From Funneliformis mosseae (lineage: Eukaryota; Glomeromycota; Glomeromycetes; Glomerales; Glomeraceae): a stretch of DNA of 12,512 nt. Location of the stretch: the NCBI GenBank assembly GCA_910592005.1, contig CAJVPP010003136.1, positions 1-12,512 of the forward strand. Direction: 5' to 3'. A model generated the notes under the pieces. It did no database searches and was not told the origin of the DNA. It saw only the letters and a program-made list of their open reading frames with translations. Position 1 is the stretch's first letter; every line of letters starts with the position of its first letter. Both the position numbers and the translations under genes were made by a program. Shown in pieces: positions 6,323 through 12,512 of this stretch.

Positions 6323-9300
6323 ATAGATGATCTCGCTTACATAGAAATTCTAAATACTAATAAAGAGTTACGCAAAAAATTGGAGAATGAAATAAGCAAA
6401 AGTAAACTTAAGAATAAAAAGCCAAAATCACTTTCTAAGAAGCTAGAAAACTGTTATAAAATATTATCTTACTAGGATTCAACAATGATAGCTCACGAAG
6501 ATGAGATAGCATCTCTTAAATCTGAGATAAAATCTCTTAAACAGCATCTTCACAAAGTATTACAGAATTTAAGATATAAAGGTAATACAAGTACTGCTCA
6601 AGATATCCATATTTTAAGGCTAGAAGATATAGTTAAACAGTTTAAAAAGTGAATAAGGGAGATTACAGATAAAAAATTATCCCAAATAAATAGTTCACCA
6701 ATGGCATTACCAGAACTTTTAAGAGATATTGCTACAGCTATAGACTGTGTTAAATTATATATTAATAGAGATAAATCATTTGACCCCAAAAATACCTTGA
6801 ATGGTATATGAATAACATTAACAACTATTCGTACTCATATGCAAAGAATATCAAATGAGGCCTTACATTATTAAGGTTTACTTAATATGGCTAATAGACA
6901 GATCAATAACCTTATGAATGATATAGCAAATATTAGAAATGAATGTCTTCAAAAAGCTCAATTATTAACTTTAGCATATAATAATAAAGCAAATGAGTAT
7001 CAGATATGGTGGCTTAGAACTCAGAAAGCAGAAAGGCGTAACCATATATTATTACAAGAAAAGGTAAGCTTTCAGTTAATAAATTGAAGACGTAAAGCTG
7101 AAGCTGACTTAGCAGAATTTAATTAGGCCTGGATATTTAATCGGTATCAAAAATGGAAGGCTAAGGAATTTAATTTGAGGCAAATTATTTTGAATTTACA
7201 AAATAATTCTTCAGAAAATATGGCTACTATTCAAGATATTATGCTTATTATTTCTTCAGCACTCGCATAGTTATCTGATTATGATGGTCAAAAGCTTTCA
7301 GATATATACTACTAAAAGCTTAAAAATATAAATAAAATAGCACGTCCATTAGGTATCGCTGGGTTTAATGCGTAAGTAAGATGCAATAATATGAAATATA
7401 AGATAACTGGAAGGTTTGCACCTGTTCCTGCTAATGATCCTTACACTGGAGGTATTCTACTTATTAATAGTGAACCTTCTTCCTAGCCTGGTTGTGTGAA
7501 AGATATAGAGAAGTTATGGTAAGGACTAACTGAAGTACTATATTTGCTCTTGTTAATGAAAAATTCTTTGAAACAGATACTTCAGATAATTATGAAAAAT
7601 GAATCAAACTATTAGTACAAGCAATGCAAGATGCTGATGTTATACCTTATCTATTTAATCATTTGCTTTATGATTTAGAAATGAGAGTTAGAATTGCTAA
7701 CCCTGCTACAGTCAATGCATTTTTTACTGAGTTGCATAATAAATGGTATGAAAGTGCAGGCAAAAGAATATAAGCTTCCGCCTTAGTTAGCACTCAACTA
7801 CAATAAGATTCGTTAGATGAAGGGTTTAAAGCAATTGCTTTTATGAAATGGCTTGCAGGAGATTTGCAATATACAGGACTAGCATCAGATATTGTTATTC
7901 TAAATCATTTTATTTACGATAATCTTGGTAAAAGACTAGAGCGTAAAATGACTCATGTTAGAAGGAGCCCCTTCTCAGAGTTAGAGATTAGAAATACAAA
8001 TACTACAAAGAAAGCTATTAAAAAGATAGTACAAAAGCACCAGTTAAACGAATTGTTCATCTTTGCTCAGCCTGTAGAAAGGCTGGTCATATAAAGATTA
8101 ATTGTCCTGGAATTAAGAATACTAAAAAGGTTAATTATATATACCAAAATATTGAGAAAGATCCCATCCTAAGAGGATCCTCTGATGACTTTGAAGAACC
8201 TGAAATAGAATACATATTTGAGGAGGAAGCTGAAGAGCTTGAAATAGAATACATAGTTGAGAAGAAAGTTGAGGAGAATGATGAATGTGTTAATGATGAC
8301 GGATTTGCTCTAAACATTACTGACCAAAACTGTTATACTGTAAAAAAAAGTAATATGAAGTGTAATACCTATAAAAAAGACTCACAAGAAGGAATTTCCC
8401 ACTTTCAAATCTCGTGCTAAAAATATCAAAAAGGCACTTTGCATGGCTACAGATCAAATGTATCAAATAGTCTTAAAATCTTTAATATTATCATTAGTCC
8501 CTTATTGTCTTAGAAAGATTCTTATAGAAATTTCGAAAGTTATTAATATGATATTTTCCAAATTAAAAGACTATTGCTTGAATATTATTATGCCAAATGA
8601 TACAGTTAAAAGAAGGGAATTAGCATAGAGGAACGTTAAAAGTAATTTCTAAGACATCTTGTTTCTGCTATTACAAGCAGTAAATACTAAGCAAAAGCCC
8701 CTTTTAGATGTGGTGGAAAACCCATGCAAAGTGCTTCATGATTCTGTTCCATCTCCTTCTCAGACCATTATGAAAATAGAATCTTTGCCAAATAATAACT
8801 ACTCAGGAGGCAAATATACTTTGAATCATACTATTAAGACTTATATGATTGCAAAGCAATCTGGTCAATGTCGTTCAGCTGAAAAAAAAATAGACAAATA
8901 TATTGACCCAAGCCCTTAGAGATAAATTTTTTACAAATAAAGAATGCTGACGATGTTGTGACTATTTATTATAAAATAGAAAGTTTGGTAATATCTTGCG
9001 CAATGATTGATACTGGTTCTGATTCTTCCATATTTTCAGATAATATTGCTGAACTTATCAAAGAGCTTTTAAGAATTAAAATTAATAGGAAAAAAATTTA
9101 TAGGCTTAATGGAATCACAAGTCAATTCATATTTATTGGCACTATGGATAATGTTCCCATAACAATTAGTTCTAGAGAAAATACAACCTCTATAACAGAT
9201 GAATTTTCTGTTGTGCTTGCAGAAAAAGATCAGGATAGAAATGCTAAATCTTTAGTAATTTTTGGAACGCAATAGCAATATTGAGCTGGATAGAAGCCTT

Positions 9301-9734
9301 TAATAAAAGGAGAATTTAAAGCTATATGTAACGGAAAAACTATTACCATTCTTTATCAGTTCACAAGTCCTAGCGTAATGTTTTTACTGTAGGAAAGGAA
9401 TCAGAAGAATGATTTCCTATAGAGACAAAAAAAACTAGCCTGCAAAACAAGTTTTTACGCTAATCATATATACCAGTATTGTAGAAAGGAATTTAAATAT
9501 CCCTCTATTCTTAAAAGACACTTAAAGTTAAAAAATATGTATAGTGAGCAGTCTAGTCAGATTAATAATTGAGTTAGTCTAGCAAGTAATTAGGTTAGCC
9601 CAACAAGTGATCAGGTTAGTTCGATAAGTGATTAGATTAATCTAACAAGTAATTAGGTTAGCTTAACAACTGATCAGATTAGTGAAAAAAATATGGTGCC
9701 TATTCAGCTAACATTGGTTTAGACACGCATCTGA
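6323..9734 (+). pseudogene. Gag / CCHC zinc knuckle / retropepsin polyprotein, broken
   Basis: This is one long retroelement-type structural polyprotein. Helical, coiled-coil-like sequence (6326-7260) leads to a Gag core (about 7270-7850: LSDYDGQKLSDIYY, ARPLGIAGFNA, PVPANDPYTGG, LEMRVRIANPATVNAFF). A CCHC knuckle C-x2-C-x4-H-x4-C lies at 8064-8105, then an acidic Glu-rich tract (8160-8290), then a retropepsin with catalytic DTGS at 9009-9020 and NVPITI and LVIFGTQ downstream. A degenerate zinc finger (9471-9530) and a heptapeptide repeat (9557-9685) close it. Frame changes fall near 7475, 8030, 8380, 8910, 9350 and 9430, and many stops sit at positions where Gln or Arg fits. No reverse transcriptase or RNase H follows. 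The start is inferred: the first codon is now ATA at 6323, and no ATG is in place. Terminal stop TGA at 9732-9734. Confidence 0.75.
9557..9685 (+). repeat. 21-bp coding tandem repeat (about six units)
   Basis: Five full 21-bp units start at 9569, 9590, 9611, 9632 and 9653, flanked by partial units at 9557 and 9674. Each contains a form of AGGTTAG or AGATTA followed by a variable part and AAGTRA. In the polyprotein frame each unit encodes seven residues of the type Q-V-S-x-x-S-N/D. In four units the leading codon is a stop (TAG three times, TGA once) instead of CAG. The period is a multiple of three, which fits past expansion under protein constraint. Confidence 0.85.
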
Positions 9735-9778
9735 AAAGTATAATTTTTTTAGATACTTAAATCATTCTTTGCTTTTTC

Positions 9779-10515
9779 CTACTTTCCAGTCCATAATTCA
9801 GTGTCGTGATGGAAAAAATATGAACTTGATTCTATTGTCAAATCTCTTCCAATATGAGGGTTAAAAGAAATAATCTTATCATTGAGAGTAATAATCTTTA
9901 AATCTTTAGCAAAGATAACATTTTTTAAATCTTTACATACAGACTCAGCAGTCTTCCTTATATCCTGTTTTTCATGCTTAAGCTGGGAATAGTAGAGGAT
10001 AACTTGCTAATCTTTTTATCTTTTACAGCATTAGCTTTATCCAAAGCAGAGATACATGATTTATATTGCTTCTCTAGTTCAGATGAATGTGAATTATTCT
10101 GGGATTCCAATTGATATTTAAATGAATATGTCTTTTGTTTCATATCTACCATGCAATTATTATATTCACTTTCTAGACAAGACTTAAGAGCATTATATTC
10201 ATCTTTTAGACATTTGCGTTCCTCAGCAACTTGCGTCTTAATAGTTTTTTTAATATTGTTTTCCTTTTGTTTTAGCAAAGCCTCACACTCCTCTAACTGT
10301 TTTTCCAAGTCATCCAATTGAAAAAAAGTATTGGTACTATTAGTGGAGGTATTTGTTTCGATCTTAATTTTTTAGCGATATTTACTCTTATGGTACTTAT
10401 TAACATTACTAGTGAGTAACTCCTCAGATAATAGGTTATTTTTGCGAGTTGTAAGATATAACCATGCTTCTTTTTTTAAAGATTGGGATAATTGGTCAAC
10501 TCTTATAGTGTTCAT
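9779..10515 (-). pseudogene. Coiled-coil protein, one stop and one frameshift
   Basis: ATG at 10513-10515 begins MNTIRVDQLSQSLKK. A Ser/Thr/Asn-rich linker (about residues 48-65) precedes a long charged helix (LEKQLEECEALLKQ through LEKQYKSCISALDKAN) of about 100 residues with heptad-like Leu/Glu/Lys spacing and several Cys. A globular tail (VCKDLKNVIFAKDLKIITL, NPHIGRDLTIES, HHDTELWTGK) ends at TAG 9779-9781. One TAA (10372-10374) interrupts the linker, and a frame change lies near 10005 inside the helix-to-tail transition. The total is about 245 residues, with no membrane segment. I recognise no family. It converges on the Gag-Pro gene with a 44-bp gap and lies in the same direction as PolB, so it is probably an element gene, perhaps structural. 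Confidence 0.6.
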
Positions 10516-10801
10516 TGAAATGTGATTGACTGGACATATAACTGATTATGATTTAGTACCTTTGGTAAAGTAATATAATCGAAAAAAAAAATAATTCAAA
10601 AGTTCAGAAATTTCAGAAATTTCATATTTTTCCAAAAGTTTGGGTATTTCATTTATTTCCAACAATAATTTCTGCCTAAAATTAGCTAAAAATTTGCTAA
10701 AGCCTAGTTTTCAGAAAAATACTTAGAATATTCTCAGAAAATTCCTCCTAAACATTCGCTTTATTAATAATATAACTTATAAAAATACATGTATAAAATT
10801 T
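10516..10801. promoter_or_regulatory. Gap between polymerase end and coiled-coil start
   Basis: This is 286 bp of AT-rich DNA between two minus-strand genes. It must hold the polymerase 3' end and the coiled-coil promoter if the latter is separately transcribed. A short direct repeat, CAGAAATTT followed by CAGAAATTT, occurs near 10605-10622, close to the coiled-coil start. No open frame is present. Confidence 0.4.
10760..10765 (-). terminator. AATAAA polyadenylation signal candidate
   Basis: TTTATT on the plus strand reads AATAAA on the minus strand, 37 nt downstream of the TAG at 10802-10804 that could end the polymerase frame. Position and orientation fit, but the hexamer is frequent by chance in AT-rich DNA. 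Confidence 0.35.
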
Positions 10802-12512
10802 CTATTCTATTAATTTTTGGGAGTCGAAACTACCAGAACTATTCTCACTATCTTCAGAATAGGAATTATATAATATCATATAAATTGTATATGGGACAGA
10901 TGTGGGTGAGTTAGATATGTGAGACACACATTCATACCTCTTATTTTATTGAACTGCGGGAGAGGTATTTGTCATTCAAAATTTTGGTATTCTTGTATTT
11001 CTTTCTTAATCTATTTTCTTCTGCAGATACTTAACATCAAAGAAGTGATATTTCTCTGAAAGCTTAGCCCTTATAGCTCTTTTTTCAGCCTCTTCATGGA
11101 AAATACCATCTTTAACCATATTTTTGTATATCATAATAGACCAATGCCTATAAGGTAAACTGGTTATCTCATCTGATAAGATCCAACGCTTAGTATCTAT
11201 GGGACAGAGAGCTTTTTTCTTAGACTCGACCAGAGATATTACATAATTCTTTAACCGAAATCCTATATTCTTGTATAGAATACCTTTTTCTGGAATAGAT
11301 AATTCCGATATACTTGAGTTAAAGGAGATTTACTTTCGGGATATGTGTTCTCTGCCATTTCATTCATACCTTACCTGAATGTGAAATAATTCAGTAATCA
11401 CATTATTTGGAGTCTTATCTTTGAAAAGCCCAATAGTTTTCGAATCATTAAGATCAAAGATATCTGGTCATTCTGCCATATTTTTATAGATATCTTCAGT
11501 CTCAACCATAAATATAAAGGAATCAGTATCTATATATCCAAGTCTAACCTTATCTCCATATTTTTCCTTTACATAATCATACCAGAAGTGGTATATTAAG
11601 AGCTTGCTGAGTTCCAAAACAGAAGCTCTAATAATGATAGGCTTGTTGAGAACTACGCTGGCCTTTTCCATATGTGCGCCTACTAGTGTATCTTCAAGCG
11701 GTCTACCATACTTAAAATTTGGACTATGTATTTTTTTGAGAAACTTCTTTTCATTTGACTTATTATTATAGGCCATGATCTTAACATCCTGATACTTTTA
11801 AACATTTTCCATAGTCTTGCCATATACTGAATTATTCATGAGCTTGAAGAAGTCTTTTTCAAAAGCATTCTTAGCTTTTTGGCGTAACTTTGTATTCTTG
11901 GCAATATATGAGGCCAATCAATTTGTCTGGTCGAATGATAAGATTTCTGTAACCTTATCTACAACTATGCCTAACTTCATATAATACTAGAGCTCTTGAT
12001 AATAAATAACATAATTTTTTTGTGAGCCAAGATGAGGGACTAGTTTTTCTGTTGCATAGAATCGCCTACCATCCATATCATTCACAAGCTTGGCAATGTA
12101 TAGGCATAGCATATTCTTTTTTACTGCGATATTTTTCACAGTTGGAGGTAAGTCCCTCAAATAATTGTGAGTCTTTAGGGGGAAATAGGAATTAATTATT
12201 AGAAAGAATTCACATGAGGCATTTGCCCTAGTCTTAAGAATTATTTCAAGATATTTCTTTTGCATTTTGGGATTATTCTTTAGATATTTCTGACTAGCAA
12301 CCCACTTATAATTTCCAACTGGAAGAAACTGACTCATTGCCTATCCATAAAGATTATTTGCATCGACATATAAGACCCATGTTATGGGTTAGGATGGGTC
12401 GAATTATTTGCTTTAAAATATTTATATATACTCATCTAGCAAAAATGACTGACTTTACCAAAATCAGAATAATAATACATACATTAGCGTCATAAGAAAA
12501 AAATTTTTTTTA
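10802..12512 (-). pseudogene. Family B DNA polymerase (Polinton/protein-primed type), partial and broken
   Basis: This gene would replicate element DNA. The palm and thumb part is present; the exonuclease half lies beyond the right edge. Motif A is VDANNLYG (Asp codon 12362-12364), motif [12 protein letters not shown] (NNSVYG at 11819-11836) and motif C YIDTDS (11519-11536). Downstream KKKALCPIDTKRWIL matches the typical C-terminal block of this family. Almost everything is in one frame, broken by stops at 12389, 12341, 11987, 11918, 11798, 11468, 11360 and 11330. A frame change near 12400 leads to YKYFKANNS. Stops at 11006, 10976 and 10946 may be further nonsense changes or the true end; the same frame runs on to TAG 10802-10804 and encodes a Ser/Tyr-rich tail. 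The section between motif C and the C-terminal block is poorly conserved. Confidence 0.85.

Larger units (their letters stand above)
4018..12512. mobile_element. Decayed Polinton/Maverick-like element (partial, right end missing)
   Basis: This entry groups the contiguous compact block of genes: Cys-rich protein, small helical protein, rve integrase, Gag-CCHC-retropepsin, coiled-coil protein and family B DNA polymerase. Intergenic gaps are about 20 to 290 bp and strands alternate. PolB together with an rve integrase is the defining pair of Polintons/Mavericks. The left limit is set arbitrarily at the start of the motif array and no terminal inverted repeat or target duplication was seen. The four large genes all carry in-frame stops and frameshifts, so the copy is almost certainly inactive. 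Nested independent elements remain possible. Confidence 0.55.

Noticed and set aside
6598..6789. 63-codon minus-strand open frame inside the Gag region
   Set aside because: It is antisense to the readable Gag helix frame, with no recognisable feature of its own.
8135..8317. 60-codon minus-strand Ser-rich open frame
   Set aside because: It is the antisense of the Glu-rich acidic tract of the polyprotein, and a Ser/Phe-rich product is what such antisense gives.
8443..8919. Two separate small plus-strand genes at 8443-8628 and 8659-8919
   Set aside because: They share one frame and lie between the CCHC knuckle and the protease. They read as the linker of the same polyprotein after a frameshift.
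6323..9734. Complete LTR retrotransposon
   Set aside because: No reverse transcriptase or RNase H motif follows the protease, no LTR pair was seen, and the only integrase is on the opposite strand.
5214..12512. Alternative genetic code with TAA/TAG read as Gln
   Set aside because: Many TAA/TAG codons do sit at Gln-like positions, but TGA also interrupts at Arg/Trp-like positions and there are several frameshifts. Decay explains all of these together.

Overview
The window looks like AT-rich nuclear DNA from a eukaryote with dense transposable-element content. My best guess is an arbuscular mycorrhizal (glomeromycete) fungus of the Rhizophagus/Gigaspora type. That guess rests on my recollection of the integrase, Gag-protease and DNA polymerase families found in such genomes, not on any search. 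No bacterial gene organisation, rRNA gene, intact tRNA gene or CRISPR array was seen.

Positions 1-3600 are mostly non-coding. They hold a long poly-T run (427-460), a poly-A run (1230-1254), two GC-richer minus-strand coding-like remnants that overlap a series of small hairpins (917-1227), a TATA-like box with a short open exon-like stretch (1321-1413), and an extremely AT-rich desert (about 1980-3617) with one imperfect inverted repeat. From about 4020 to 4446 a short motif with core GGTTAGACTT occurs ten times in two orientations, often about 20 bp apart.

From 4510 to the right edge the genes are packed tightly on alternating strands, as in a DNA virus or Polinton/Maverick element rather than a host gene region. 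They are a small Cys-rich zinc-binding-like protein (-), an unrecognised small helical protein (+), a retrovirus-type DDE integrase (-), a very long Gag / CCHC zinc knuckle / retropepsin polyprotein with a degenerate C2H2 finger and a 21-bp tandem repeat at its end (+), a coiled-coil protein (-), and a protein-primed-type family B DNA polymerase (-) that runs off the right edge. The four larger genes carry in-frame stops, and all four also carry frameshifts, so the copy appears dead. The reading frames can still be followed across the breaks because recognisable sequence resumes in the next frame.

Taken together, a PolB plus an rve integrase suggests a Polinton/Maverick-like self-synthesising transposon. 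The unusual part is the Gag-CCHC-retropepsin gene lying between them in divergent and convergent arrangement, where a Polinton would normally be expected to carry capsid and cysteine-protease genes. The alternative, nested insertions of unrelated elements, cannot be excluded from one window. No element terminus is proven; the GGTTAGACTT cluster just left of the first gene is the best candidate for subterminal sequence.
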